64,000 nt of DNA from Bacteroidota bacterium (GCA_009773455.1 WSXU01000014.1:68078-132077), one strand, 5' to 3'; shown: positions 27,419-36,591, counted from the first letter of the stretch. Translations and numbers: made by a program. The notes: a model not told the origin generated them from the sequence alone.

Positions 27419-27482
27419 CCGAGGCTGTTTTTCGATAATATCAGTAGATGTTAAAAAAAAATTTTAAAAACAACCTGAAATA

Positions 27483-27515
27483 TTTGCAAAATGACCTGTA
27501 ATAAATGTATTTTTG
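27483..27515 (+). promoter_or_regulatory. Promoter in the copA/Omp28-like intergenic region
   Basis: TTTG (27483-27486), a 21-nt spacer and TATTTTTG (27508-27515) match both Bacteroidota elements. The 5' leader to the gene at 27720 would be about 200 nt. I saw no other feature in the remainder of this 341-bp gap apart from the dyad near copA. Confidence 0.55.
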
Positions 27516-27719
27516 AACAGCCAAAATTTTTCCTGTTTTGGTACGTATTCTATAAGAGCTTGATTCTGAATGAGAGGGATATTTTCTTAGTCAGGAGGGT
27601 TTTTATTTTATAACAGGTTTTTTATTGAAAATCGGGTTTCAATGGGATAAATCTATATATTTAGAAGCCTGAAATTGTGCAACCGATGAATGCATTAACT
27701 AACTAATTAACAACACATC

Positions 27720-29840
27720 ATGAGAAAACTGCTACTCTTTTCCTTTGGATTATTTTTTAGTTTGGGTGTTTCGGCACAGGTCCTGTTGCAACAGGATTTC
27801 AGTTCCGGCACAATGCCTCCTGCAGGTTGGATGGTCATGGGGAACCTTCAAAACTGGGTTATTTCCCAAACCAGCAATGCAAGCGGGGTAATTCCTGAAA
27901 TGCAGGTAAAGAATACACCATCTTTCAACAGCTCAATGAGGATTATTTCCTCACAGGTAAACACTACAGGACTTACACAGGTAATTATCAGGTTCAAACA
28001 TATGTTTGATCACGCCGATGGCAACAGTAGTCCATTTACCATTGGTCTGGATACCAGGTCAAACAATGGAAGTTGGAACAATGTATGGACCAATGCCGCC
28101 ACGACTGATATCGGTGCTGAAACTGTTACTGTTCTTGTAAACAATGCCAATGTTGGCGCAGCCAGTTTCCAGTTCAGTCTCACTGTAAACGGAAACAGCC
28201 AGAATTTCAAAAACTGGTATATAGATGACATTGAAGTATTGAATCCGCTTACACTGGATGGTGCCATGGCTTCTATTGACATTCCTCCCTTGTTTGTGGG
28301 TAAACAGGCAGTAAAGGGTGAATTTTCTAATCTTGGTCAGACTGCCATTACATCAGCCGACATCAGTTATCAGGCAACCGAAGGTGGTGAAGTATTTACC
28401 AGTTCATTCACCGGCCTGAATGTTGCTACCGGTGGAAGTCATGCTTTCGAATGTGCCGATTCACTTGATGTTCCTCCAGGACTTTATGACCTTAAAGTGT
28501 GGATTTCAAACATCAACGGAGCCCCTGCTGATGACAATACAGCCAACGATACTCTGGTGAAATCAATCTCTGTTCCAACGCAGCTGATTTATTACCGTCC
28601 TTTCTTTGAGGAATTCACCAGTTCAACCTGCGGTCCCTGCGCCAGTTTCAACAGTTCGGTGCTCAACCCGTTCGTTGCCCAGCACGAGGATGATATTACG
28701 CTGATCAAATACCAGATGAACTGGCCTGGTTCGGGTGACCCCTATTATACCCAGGAGGGTGGTGTTCGCAGGACCTATTATGGTGTGAATGCAGTTCCTG
28801 ATCTGTATATCGACGGAAAAAAGGTTGCTACCAGCAGCGCCGGTGTCAATGGTGGTTTCAACGCTACCTATGGTACCATGACCTATGTTGAAATAGCTTC
28901 AACCCACGAAATCCAGGGCAACAATGTGATCATTGATGCCAATATTAATCCTTACGCCAATTATCCGGATGTAAAGGTTCATATGGCCATCATTGAGCGC
29001 GTAACTACACAGAATGTAGCGACCAATGGTGAAACTGAATTTCATCATGTAATGATGAAAATGGTTCCTGATGCCAATGGAACAACAGCAAACCTCGTAT
29101 CAGGTCAGGCACTCAACCTGAAGTTCAACATGGATATGTCCGCAACCAACGTGGAAGAAATGGATGATCTGATGGTTGCCATTTTCATTCAGGATAATGC
29201 GACAAAGGGAACCTATCAGTCAGGATATTCTACTGAAGTTGGAGCTTCCATCACAGCCAGCATCGAAGAGGGAGCTACGAATGTTCCTGTTGATGAGCAG
29301 ATTGTACTTGACTTCAGCCAGCCTGTCAGGATGATCGGTGGTACAGCCATTACCAACAGCAATGTTGCTGAGCTGATTTTGTACAAGGAAGGTTCCATTA
29401 CAGGTGCAGACGCAGGTTTTACTGCCACCATCAACGCTGCCAAAACCCAGATCGTTGTTACCCCGAACCCCAACCTCAAATACGACCAGCGTTATTACTT
29501 CAAAATGATGCCGGTTGAAAATTATGCCGGAGTTCAGACTCTCCCTGTGACCAGGAATTTTACCACAGCACTGAATGTGGGTGTTCCCCAGGTACCATCT
29601 GCAGAAGTAAGGATTTATCCTAACCCGGCCAACAATATGCTATACATCAGCAACATTGCCGGAATCAGCAAAGTTGATATCTACAGTGTTGTCGGCACCC
29701 TTGTTAAATCGGTTGAGAATTTCCCCAACAGCCGTGGTCAGGCCGGAATTAGCGTAAGCGAACTTCCTGCTGGTTTGTATATTCTCCGTATGAGCGGATC
29801 ATTAAAAGATACTACTACCCGTTTTGTGATTTCAAGATAG
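27720..29840 (+). CDS. Omp28-like T9SS protein with thioredoxin-like CxxC and Ig-like domain
   Basis: 706 residues. A signal peptide ends at LGVSAQ, and a jelly-roll/choice-of-anchor region follows (about 20-180). The Omp28-type thioredoxin-like domain begins near residue 290, with EFTSSTCGPCASFNSS giving a CGPC active-site-like motif. A Big_5-type Ig domain (ASIEEGATNVPVDEQI) is next, then a T9SS sorting domain, VRIYPNPANNMLYIS to RFVISR. The CGPC motif hints at redox activity in an extracytoplasmic protein, but Omp28 members are functionally poorly defined. The gene is monocistronic, ending at a strong terminator, and divergent from copA. Confidence 0.85.
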   Translation: MRKLLLFSFGLFFSLGVSAQVLLQQDFSSGTMPPAGWMVMGNLQNWVISQTSNASGVIPEMQVKNTPSFNSSMRIISSQVNTTGLTQVIIRFKHMFDHADGNSSPFTIGLDTRSNNGSWNNVWTNAATTDIGAETVTVLVNNANVGAASFQFSLTVNGNSQNFKNWYIDDIEVLNPLTLDGAMASIDIPPLFVGKQAVKGEFSNLGQTAITSADISYQATEGGEVFTSSFTGLNVATGGSHAFECADSLDVPPGLYDLKVWISNINGAPADDNTANDTLVKSISVPTQLIYYRPFFEEFTSSTCGPCASFNSSVLNPFVAQHEDDITLIKYQMNWPGSGDPYYTQEGGVRRTYYGVNAVPDLYIDGKKVATSSAGVNGGFNATYGTMTYVEIASTHEIQGNNVIIDANINPYANYPDVKVHMAIIERVTTQNVATNGETEFHHVMMKMVPDANGTTANLVSGQALNLKFNMDMSATNVEEMDDLMVAIFIQDNATKGTYQSGYSTEVGASITASIEEGATNVPVDEQIVLDFSQPVRMIGGTAITNSNVAELILYKEGSITGADAGFTATINAAKTQIVVTPNPNLKYDQRYYFKMMPVENYAGVQTLPVTRNFTTALNVGVPQVPSAEVRIYPNPANNMLYISNIAGISKVDIYSVVGTLVKSVENFPNSRGQAGISVSELPAGLYILRMSGSLKDTTTRFVISR

Positions 29841-29858
29841 GGACAGGCTTCTTTGTGC

Positions 29859-29891
29859 AAAAGCCCGGCTTTAGTGAAGCCGGGCTTTTTG
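29859..29891 (+). terminator. Intrinsic terminator after the Omp28-like gene
   Basis: Perfect 11-bp stem AAGCCCGGCTT / AAGCCGGGCTT with a 5-nt loop, followed by a T-run, 20 nt after the stop codon. Confidence 0.9.
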
Positions 29892-30125
29892 TTTTCTGAT
29901 GGGGAAACTGATGCATGATAAACAAATCCCGATCATTGAAGGTTAATTCTCAGGTGTTAAGTTATATATGTCGGTAAGCAGTATAAGAAGTTGCTGAGAG
30001 CAGGCGATTTCCTGTCAGGTTGTATTAATAATTCTGTTGAAATCCTTGATTAACCATCTGTTCAGACAGGTTTTTTTTCTTGTAAAAGCGGTAATTATTA
30101 TCAATTCAAGGGCATCATAAAATAA

Positions 30126-31532
30126 TCACTCTTTTATTATTCGTTTCGTAATTACTGTTTTGTCAAGTAAAATTGATATGGAGTAAACACCAACTGCAAG
30201 GTAGCCCAGGTCTATATATTTATCAGAAATGAAATTTCCTACAAGACGACCCATATAATCAGTTACATGAATTTCGGTTGACCTATTTAAGCCGCTAATC
30301 TCTATATAAAATGTTGTTGGATTTGGAAATATTGAAACTGACTGAAAATCATCATACTCTTCAACCCCCAGGTTGTTGCAGAAATTAAAAATATCAAATG
30401 CCGGCAAAGGAGTATTACCGTTATTAAAGTCAAAAAAGCTGACATTTTCATAAGAAGAACCCTGTCCCCAGAAATCGCACATTCCGGAACTAATCCAAGC
30501 AGGTTCCCAATATAGAATCCCGGAACCACCATTTTTATATACAGTATTTGCCAGATCATATAAATAATCCTTCTGGCCTTGTTTAGAAACAGGATTATTC
30601 AGGATGCCATAATCGTTCATGAAGTTTGGGTAATTGTCAGCATTCTCCGTCGTCCATGGGGCGCCTGTTTCGAATATTACGATCTCCTTATTATAGGTGT
30701 TTTTCAAAGTTTTTATCAAATCACCTAAATTTTGAAGTGTGAGCTGAGTCCAGACCGGATAAAACGAGATTCCGATAATATCATAATTTATGATGTTATT
30801 GGATGCAAAAAGACCTGCCAGCCATTCAGCAGTATTATCAGTAAAATGGAGCGCTTTTTTGACTGATGCTGTATGTGCAAGGTTGAAATTATCCACTGCC
30901 GAAATTGCGACATTAAATTTGTCGGCATCTTCTGGCCATGACCAACCATTGGTGGTTGTCGTTTCATCAATGAATCCCCAGGTTGTTTCGTTCCCAATGG
31001 CCACAATGTCTGGTCTGACTCCCTCAACTTCAAGTCTTTCCAGAACAAAACTTGTGTAATTATAAATTGAATCGAGAAGTAACTCATGTGATAATCCCTC
31101 CCAGGATTTGGGCATCTTCTGTTTACCCGGGTCATTGAAATAATCACCGTAATGTATTGCCAGATTCAACTTCATGCCCTGAGCTCTGGCACGCTGAAAA
31201 GCAATTATAACATCGTTTAAATTGTTTGTTGAAATAGGATTTCCACAATGATCAATAGTATTTTCGGGGGTATGCCACAATCGCATTCTCACCATATCGG
31301 CTCCCCCGTCAGCAAAAATAAAATAAGGATCATTGATATTTCCAGCCTTATCTCTGTATACGCCACCATTGGCTTGAATAGTATTTACATAAGACAAGTC
31401 GGCACCAATAATAAGGCATTGAGATTGTCCATTGTTTATGAAAACAAATGTTGTAACCAAATAAGCTATTGATCTTGATATTATTGACCTAATCCGGTAA
31501 TTCTTAAAGGAAAAATTAGCAGGCTTGAACAT
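30126..31532 (-). CDS. GH53 arabinogalactan endo-beta-1,4-galactanase with T9SS sorting domain
   Basis: The start at 31532 (MFKPANFSFKNYRIRSII, then a hydrophobic stretch ending NNGQSQ) is preferred. The longer track ORF would overlap the yciI coding region. About 468 residues. The GH53 barrel shows VRMRLWHTPENT, NLAIHYGDYFNDPGKQ, the acid/base Glu in AIGNETTWGFI and the nucleophile Glu in IVIFETGAPW. It cleaves beta-1,4-galactan side chains of pectin outside the cell. The C-terminus is a T9SS domain with IFPNPTTFYIEIS. The gene is visibly richer in A/T than its neighbours, suggesting acquisition by transfer. No SusC/D pair or other pectin enzymes are nearby. Confidence 0.9.
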   Translation of the reverse strand: MFKPANFSFKNYRIRSIISRSIAYLVTTFVFINNGQSQCLIIGADLSYVNTIQANGGVYRDKAGNINDPYFIFADGGADMVRMRLWHTPENTIDHCGNPISTNNLNDVIIAFQRARAQGMKLNLAIHYGDYFNDPGKQKMPKSWEGLSHELLLDSIYNYTSFVLERLEVEGVRPDIVAIGNETTWGFIDETTTTNGWSWPEDADKFNVAISAVDNFNLAHTASVKKALHFTDNTAEWLAGLFASNNIINYDIIGISFYPVWTQLTLQNLGDLIKTLKNTYNKEIVIFETGAPWTTENADNYPNFMNDYGILNNPVSKQGQKDYLYDLANTVYKNGGSGILYWEPAWISSGMCDFWGQGSSYENVSFFDFNNGNTPLPAFDIFNFCNNLGVEEYDDFQSVSIFPNPTTFYIEISGLNRSTEIHVTDYMGRLVGNFISDKYIDLGYLAVGVYSISILLDKTVITKRIIKE

Positions 31533-31636
31533 GATACTTTTACTTGGTATAATTCTAGATACTGTCTTAATCAGAGGCAACTGATATACAACGGAAAAAA
31601 TTCCGTTATTCTTGTATTGAGCGCCATTTAGAATGG

Positions 31637-31915
31637 TTATTCGTTCCCGATCACAACCGTCCATGGACGTACTTCCCATTCACGGATCAGACCATTCTGA
31701 ACATAGGGATCCATGATCGCGAATTGTTCAGCGACTTCAGGGCCATCCCCTTTAAAAATCAGAACAGCACTGTCGGCAGGATCAGCCATGGCGCCGGCCA
31801 TAACCAATGCGCCTTTTTCATTCGCTTGCCGGGCCAGTTTCAGATGCTCTTCACGGAATTGTCCCCGTTTCTCAATGTAGTTTTCAACTGTTTTGTAGAA
31901 AAGGATATAATACAT
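31637..31915 (-). CDS. YciI family protein
   Basis: 92 residues, usual family length. The ferredoxin-like pattern begins MYYILFYKTVENYIEKRGQF. The conserved HLKLARQANEKGALVMAGAM, DPAD and the late DPYVQNGLIREWEVRPW are hallmarks of YciI. The family is linked with small-molecule hydrolysis or dehalogenase-like chemistry, but its physiological role is unsettled. It is cytoplasmic and upstream of the galactanase on the same strand with a 104-nt gap. Confidence 0.88.
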   Translation of the reverse strand: MYYILFYKTVENYIEKRGQFREEHLKLARQANEKGALVMAGAMADPADSAVLIFKGDGPEVAEQFAIMDPYVQNGLIREWEVRPWTVVIGNE

Positions 31916-32008
31916 GGCTTCAGACTTTGAATTTATCCCGGATTTCAGGAATCGGGTTTCCTTTGAAGATTTAGACTTCCTAGGCAGTTTTGTCCGGCCG
32001 GTTGCAGA

Positions 32009-33184
32009 TTATCTGATGACCATCAGTTTCGCGGCAATGGTTGCTTTTCCGTCTATGATAAGATGGACAGAATAAAATCCACTGCTGATGCCATTGGTGT
32101 TCCAGGTTATTGATGATTGGCCTTTTGTCAGGGTTTCAGAATATACCGGCCTGCCCTGGGCATTGCTGATGCAGATCACTGCAGTTCCGGTATACGGGGG
32201 AATGCCAATGGTTGTTGATTCCTGCAATGGATTCGGAAAACAGGACAGCCGGGATTCGTTACCTTCGGGGTTATCGATACCCAATCCGCCCGGAAGTTGC
32301 AACTTGATGCCCACCGGCCTGTGATCTGAAACATTGTTTTCATAAACAGACCATCCGCCTGAAACGCCCTGTTCAGCCTTGATGGTAAGGATTTCTGAGC
32401 CCTGATTCTCAAAGGCCGGGAAAAGTTCACCGGTAATGGCAATGTGGTCAAGGTGCGACGGCCAGTCAGGATAGGACCAGTTGCTGCTGTTTCCGTTGGC
32501 GATATCGGTGTCGGCAAACAGATAGTTTTCATCATCATTGATTATGATCTGGAAAACATTGTCGGAAACTTCATCACTAAGTTCATCGTTCATATCACCA
32601 ACAATAAATACCATGTTATCGGGGAAGTATTCATCAATATACTGCCTGAGCAGAATGCAGGCCCTGTATCGTCTTGTTTCCTCGTCCTCGGGATCGCCGG
32701 TATCCATAACGCCATCGCCGCAACATTTCAGGTGATTGTTGAGAACAATAAAGTTCAGGTTTTTATATTTGAAATCCAGTACCAGGGGTGGCCTTGGAAA
32801 AGGCGCCCAGTAGGAAGATGCCGTATAGATTTCATAAATACGGTTGATCTCCACAGTCGATGTTTTGTAAATATACGCAAGATCGGTGTAGCTTCCCGGC
32901 ACAGCGTAACCGGCATATCCATCCAGATTTTGAACCATCTGGTTGAACAAAGTCAGGTCACCGATTTCCTGTAATGCAATCACATCAACATCCAGGGCAT
33001 AAATTATATTCGTCACGTAATCAATCGTGACTTGTCCCTCCTTCGGAAACTGCTCCAGATTCCAGGTAATTACCTCAAGAGTTGAATCGGTTCCAAAGCC
33101 CAGGACCTTTGGATTCTGTGATTCTGATGAATAGCAAATGATCCAGAAGATCAGAAGTATGGATAACTTTTTCAAAGTGGGCAT
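32009..33184 (-). CDS. Secreted endonuclease/exonuclease/phosphatase-fold protein with T9SS sorting domain
   Basis: 391 residues. A signal peptide ends at CYSSESQ. The EEP fold has its full catalytic set: TWNLEQFP (Asn), DVIALQEIGD (Glu), VLNNHLKCCGDG (His), IVGDMNDELSDE (Asp-x-Asn), SHLDHIAITG and VSDHRPVGIKL (terminal Asp-His). This fits a metal-dependent DNase or phosphodiesterase. The end is a T9SS domain with CFPNPLQESTTIG. A secreted nuclease for DNA scavenging or biofilm turnover is the most likely role, though phospholipid or sugar phosphate substrates are possible. Divergent promoter upstream. Confidence 0.88.
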   Translation of the reverse strand: MPTLKKLSILLIFWIICYSSESQNPKVLGFGTDSTLEVITWNLEQFPKEGQVTIDYVTNIIYALDVDVIALQEIGDLTLFNQMVQNLDGYAGYAVPGSYTDLAYIYKTSTVEINRIYEIYTASSYWAPFPRPPLVLDFKYKNLNFIVLNNHLKCCGDGVMDTGDPEDEETRRYRACILLRQYIDEYFPDNMVFIVGDMNDELSDEVSDNVFQIIINDDENYLFADTDIANGNSSNWSYPDWPSHLDHIAITGELFPAFENQGSEILTIKAEQGVSGGWSVYENNVSDHRPVGIKLQLPGGLGIDNPEGNESRLSCFPNPLQESTTIGIPPYTGTAVICISNAQGRPVYSETLTKGQSSITWNTNGISSGFYSVHLIIDGKATIAAKLMVIR

Positions 33185-33245
33185 AAAATGCAGGTAGTTA
33201 AGGGATATAGCCGCAATATACAGCTAACCGGAATAAATCGGACTG

Positions 33246-33253
33246 CAAATGTA
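33246..33253 (-). promoter_or_regulatory. -7 promoter element of the secreted nuclease-like gene
   Basis: The minus strand reads TACATTTG (TAnnTTTG), 62 nt before the ATG at 33184. Confidence 0.5.
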
Positions 33254-33418
33254 TATTTTTTTCCGAACCATCAGGTATTCATGTAAAATCGACTTTTCTG
33301 CCATAACAGGTGGTGCTATCCTCTCAGGATGATGTTTATAGCCTGTTGAATGTTAGAGTATAAAAAGTGATTAACGAAAGAGAAAAAGTCTACCTGAAGG
33401 TAAATCACCTTTCATGAC

Positions 33419-34678
33419 CTATACCTCACGAATGGCATTCCTGATATGTGGAATTTTACGGTGGAAAATCAAGGCTGCTGTCAGGCAGCATAATCCGGCA
33501 ATGAAAACAGTTACCTGCACTCCGGCAATTTCAGCCAGTCCGCCCATCATCAGGCTGCCGAGGGGCGTGAAACCCATAAACGACATACTGTAGAGGGCAA
33601 CTATCCTGCCACGCATCTGATCGTCGACCATCGATTGGAGGAGCGTATTACTGGACGCGAATTCCACGACCATTCCGAACCCGGTAATCACCAGAAGAGC
33701 CAGCGAAACAAGCAATCCGGACGAAACCGAAAAGGCCATTAACCCGAAGCTGAACATACAGGCCGAAACAAAGATAATTAATGGAATACCCTTCAGTGTA
33801 CTGCGGGTAGCCAGGAAAACAGCACCCGACAATGCCCCTGCACCGATGGCGCCGATAAGGTAACCCAGTGTTTGTGAATTACCATGAAGCACTTCACGGG
33901 CAAATACCGGCATAAAGACCTGAAAGGGCAATCCAAGGAGGCTGGTGGTAATGACCATCACAAGGAGGAACCTGATAGGTAATGATTTATAAGCATATTT
34001 CAGCCCGCTCAGCAGGTCGGAAATAACGGATGTTTTGCTGATGTTTTTTGTATGAACAGAAACCTGCATGGCAAGCAGCGATATTATTACAGCAAGGTAA
34101 CTGAATCCGTTGATCATAAAGCAGATTCCTTCACCGGAAAGTGCAATAAGCAATCCACCCAACGGCGGACCAGCGAACCGTGCGGTATTGAAGAGGGTGG
34201 AGTTCAATGCAATGGCATTCTGAAGGTCTTTGCGGTCGGTTACCATATTAACCAGGAAAGCATGCCTGAAGGGCGTGTCGAAAGCATTCGCGATGCCATT
34301 GAGTGCCGCGGAAACAATGATGTGCCAGACCTGTATTTTTCCTGAAAAGATCAGGAAAGAAACCGTGAGTGCAATCAGCATCGAAATGATCTGGGTTGTT
34401 ACCAAAACCTTGCGCCTGTCAATCCTGTCAGCATACACTCCTGCCAGTGGAGTAAGCAGCAGTGAAGGGATTTGTCCGGCAAAGCCTACAACACCCAGCA
34501 GGAGGGCCGAATCGCTCAACCGGTAAACCAGCCAGCCCAGCGCAATGTTCTGGATCCAGTTTCCCGGCAGGGAAATCAACTGTCCAAAGAAATACAACCG
34601 GTAGTTCCGGTGCCTCAGCGAACGTACAGCATTGGCCGATTTCAGGCGGTCTGTTTTGAAATTTAAATTTGAAAGCAA
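33419..34678 (-). CDS. MFS transporter, EntS-like (MFS_3) exporter
   Basis: 419 residues with twelve predicted membrane segments. The start RSLRHRNYRLYFFGQLIS, followed by NWIQNIALGWLVYRLSDSA, and the loop AGVYADRIDRRKVLV (motif A) are characteristic of the EntS/MFS_3 group. Members export siderophores, macrolides or other small molecules. The substrate cannot be assigned, and no biosynthetic genes are near. A TAACTTTG promoter element sits 20 nt upstream. Confidence 0.87.
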   Translation of the reverse strand: MLSNLNFKTDRLKSANAVRSLRHRNYRLYFFGQLISLPGNWIQNIALGWLVYRLSDSALLLGVVGFAGQIPSLLLTPLAGVYADRIDRRKVLVTTQIISMLIALTVSFLIFSGKIQVWHIIVSAALNGIANAFDTPFRHAFLVNMVTDRKDLQNAIALNSTLFNTARFAGPPLGGLLIALSGEGICFMINGFSYLAVIISLLAMQVSVHTKNISKTSVISDLLSGLKYAYKSLPIRFLLVMVITTSLLGLPFQVFMPVFAREVLHGNSQTLGYLIGAIGAGALSGAVFLATRSTLKGIPLIIFVSACMFSFGLMAFSVSSGLLVSLALLVITGFGMVVEFASSNTLLQSMVDDQMRGRIVALYSMSFMGFTPLGSLMMGGLAEIAGVQVTVFIAGLCCLTAALIFHRKIPHIRNAIREV

Positions 34679-34697
34679 GATTGGTGTATTTGCCTTG

Positions 34698-34705
34698 CAA
34701 AGTTA
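34698..34705 (-). promoter_or_regulatory. -7 promoter element of the MFS gene
   Basis: TAACTTTG on the minus strand, 20 nt before the ATG at 34678. Confidence 0.5.
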
Positions 34706-34753
34706 GCGAATCAGAAGAGATCGGGATTGAAGTACTGGTCTGTATTTTCGTTT

Positions 34754-34864
34754 GACAGGATTAACAGGATTTACATGTTGGACAGGATTATCAGGATTTA
34801 CAGGATTTACAGGATTGAAAGGTTAGAAAGGATTGACAGGTTGGACAGGATTTACAGGATTAAC
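34754..34864. repeat. Degenerate 9-bp tandem repeat (ACAGGATTT family)
   Basis: About twelve degenerate units of TTTACAGGA/GGACAGGAT in 111 bp of intergenic DNA between the MFS gene and the barrel protein gene. A track ORF (34727-34954) reads it as DRIYRI repeats, which is translation of the repeat and not a gene. The remaining part of this 520-bp gap (34865-35107) shows nothing I can name. Confidence 0.8.
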
Positions 34865-35107
34865 TGGTGTTTCAGAATGATGTTATGGAGTGGGGAACTC
34901 ATGCTTAAGCCAAGTCGGTGCAGTTTCTTGGACAGAAGAATTCCGGATTTTTGAGGCTTCTTTATTGTTCTCTTACCAAATCTCGCTCAGTTTAATTCCG
35001 GATTTCTTCCATTCACCCGGTTAAATGCCCTGTTCATCGGGAATAAGTTTTCGGGCGGGGTAGTGTTATCTATTTTTGCTGCATCATACAAAACCAAACT
35101 ATTATGA

Positions 35108-35165
35108 AACCCACATGTAGTACATACACAAACATGCATGAAAATATCTTTCATACATGTGGGTT
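35108..35165. repeat. Inverted repeat in the leader of the outer-membrane barrel gene
   Basis: AACCCACATGTA (35108-35119) is perfectly complementary to TACATGTGGGTT (35154-35165), with a 34-nt loop. It ends 33 nt before the ATG at 35199. It may be a leader hairpin or a remnant of a small mobile element. Confidence 0.6.
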
Positions 35166-35198
35166 CCATCTGACCAATAAAATCAAAATTATCTACAG

Positions 35199-35882
35199 AT
35201 GAAAGCGGGAATTTTAGCACTCGTAATTACAGCAATGCTGTTGGCAGGGCCCGTGAGCGCCCAGCAGAACAATGATGGAAATGATGAAACCTTTCAAACA
35301 GTATTCGGAAATGAACCCGGAGCAGTAGGAGGTTACCTCTCTCTCGGTCTCGGTAACACCATCATTGATGATAATAATGCGTTTACCGGACAGTTTCGCC
35401 TGGCTGCAAGGCTGGGTCACAGCCTATCGATCGGGTTTGCAGGTACCGGATTTTCTGACCGCCTTTATGGATTGAACTACGATCGTCCGGGTCTGACCTC
35501 CGAAGGTTATTTTATTGAAGGAGGATACGGTGGAATCATGTTTGAACCGGTTTTTGCGCCGCGGTTTCCGGTTCATTTTTCATTTCCTGTTTTGATTGGT
35601 GCCGGTGGTATTGCCCTAACCGAAGATAGGAATAACGATGACTGGGATGACTGGAATGACTGGGAAGACTGGGATTACGATTCAGACAACAATGTTCTTG
35701 AAAGCGATGCCTTCCTTGTAATTGAACCGGGTGTTGAACTGGAGTTTAACCTTGCCAGATTCATGAGGTTGGGTGCCGGAATAAGTTACAGGTTTACCAG
35801 TGGCATTACCCTCGAAGGACGCAGTGATTATATGATGAATGGCCTGTCGGGAAACGTTAATCTTAAATTTGGTATTTTCTGA
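35199..35882 (+). CDS. Outer-membrane beta-barrel protein with D/W-repeat loop
   Basis: 227 residues. A signal peptide, MKAGILALVITAMLLAGPVSAQ, precedes alternating amphipathic strands (GYLSLGLGNTII, RLAARLGHSLSIGFAG) and ends with NVNLKFGIF, a typical barrel terminus with final Phe. A loop around residues 147-160 reads DDWDDWNDWEDWDYDSDN. It is coded by four near-identical 9-bp units (35637-35672) and is strongly acidic and tryptophan-rich, probably exposed. Function is not known; possibilities are a porin-like, adhesin or metal-binding role. A 12-bp inverted repeat lies in the leader. Confidence 0.75.
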   Translation: MKAGILALVITAMLLAGPVSAQQNNDGNDETFQTVFGNEPGAVGGYLSLGLGNTIIDDNNAFTGQFRLAARLGHSLSIGFAGTGFSDRLYGLNYDRPGLTSEGYFIEGGYGGIMFEPVFAPRFPVHFSFPVLIGAGGIALTEDRNNDDWDDWNDWEDWDYDSDNNVLESDAFLVIEPGVELEFNLARFMRLGAGISYRFTSGITLEGRSDYMMNGLSGNVNLKFGIF

Positions 35883-35979
35883 CCTGGAAATACTGTTTTA
35901 ATTACACGCAAAGGAATTCTTTCATTTGAATACTATTTTGCAGAAAAAGTTGTTAAAAATCTACTTAACAAAAAGACAA

Positions 35980-36588
35980 ATGCTAGCCTACACTGAGAAA
36001 TCCACCCACGAAACATCATACGGAGCTTATTCTTTTGGTTTATTTGCAGGATTCAGACATAAAAATGCACTGTACAGCCAGATTTTATCGGGCGCAGGAC
36101 TACATTCAGGCGATGTGGTTCTGGAAATCAGTTGCGCTGATGAAGAATTCCCGAGAATAACAGCTAAGCTAAACCTGGTCGAAAACGGCCCTCTCGGCGG
36201 ATTGCCCGGGATGCAGGAGGTTATCTCAGTTGAAACCGGGTTTGGCAAAAACAGCAGGGCCAGCGAAGAACTTCCCTGGGCCAACGGAACTTTTGAAACC
36301 ATTGTTTGCATTGGAATCTTTAATCATATTGCCGATCAGGAAGGAGTAATTACCCGTTTGAGGCGATTGCTGTCACCAACAGGCAGATTGATTATCGCTG
36401 ACCAGTGGTTCAGGAAGGCAGGTCCTATGTTTGCCGACCTTCTTCAACCGTATTCCCGAAACAGTGATTTCAGGATTTATTCTCCGGCATTGGTCTCCCG
36501 ACTGTTAAAGAAATCGGGATTCGATCTGGTTGAAACACGCGCTGCCGGAACCACCAATTTTCTCTGTACGGCCACAATTAAACCGTAA
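35980..36588 (+). CDS. Methyltransferase-like protein with a degenerate SAM motif
   Basis: I take the ATG at 35980 (MLAYTEKSTHETSYGAYSFG); the track start is a TTG 54 nt upstream. About 202 residues. The class I methyltransferase pattern is recognisable in WANGTFETIVCIGIFNHIAD, RLRRLLSPTGRLIIADQW and the late KKSGFDLVETRAAG. The motif I region reads VVLEISCADEEF and lacks the glycines of the SAM loop, so catalytic activity is doubtful. It ends 3 nt before the next methyltransferase gene. The two may form a pair in which one partner is structural. Confidence 0.65.
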   Translation: MLAYTEKSTHETSYGAYSFGLFAGFRHKNALYSQILSGAGLHSGDVVLEISCADEEFPRITAKLNLVENGPLGGLPGMQEVISVETGFGKNSRASEELPWANGTFETIVCIGIFNHIADQEGVITRLRRLLSPTGRLIIADQWFRKAGPMFADLLQPYSRNSDFRIYSPALVSRLLKKSGFDLVETRAAGTTNFLCTATIKP

Positions 36589-36591
36589 ACT

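Noticed and set aside
30000-30110. Possible terminator with CCTGTC/GACAGG and a T-run before the GH53 gene 3' end
   Set aside because: The loop is about 65 nt and the T-run points in the plus direction, where the preceding gene already has a strong terminator at 29859.
31533-31679. N-terminal extension of the GH53 ORF
   Set aside because: It overlaps the 3' end of yciI in another frame, and a signal peptide begins at the later ATG (31532).
34727-34954. 75-codon ORF DRINRIYMLDRIIRIYRIYRI...
   Set aside because: Product of a 9-bp tandem repeat; low complexity and no ribosome binding or family evidence.
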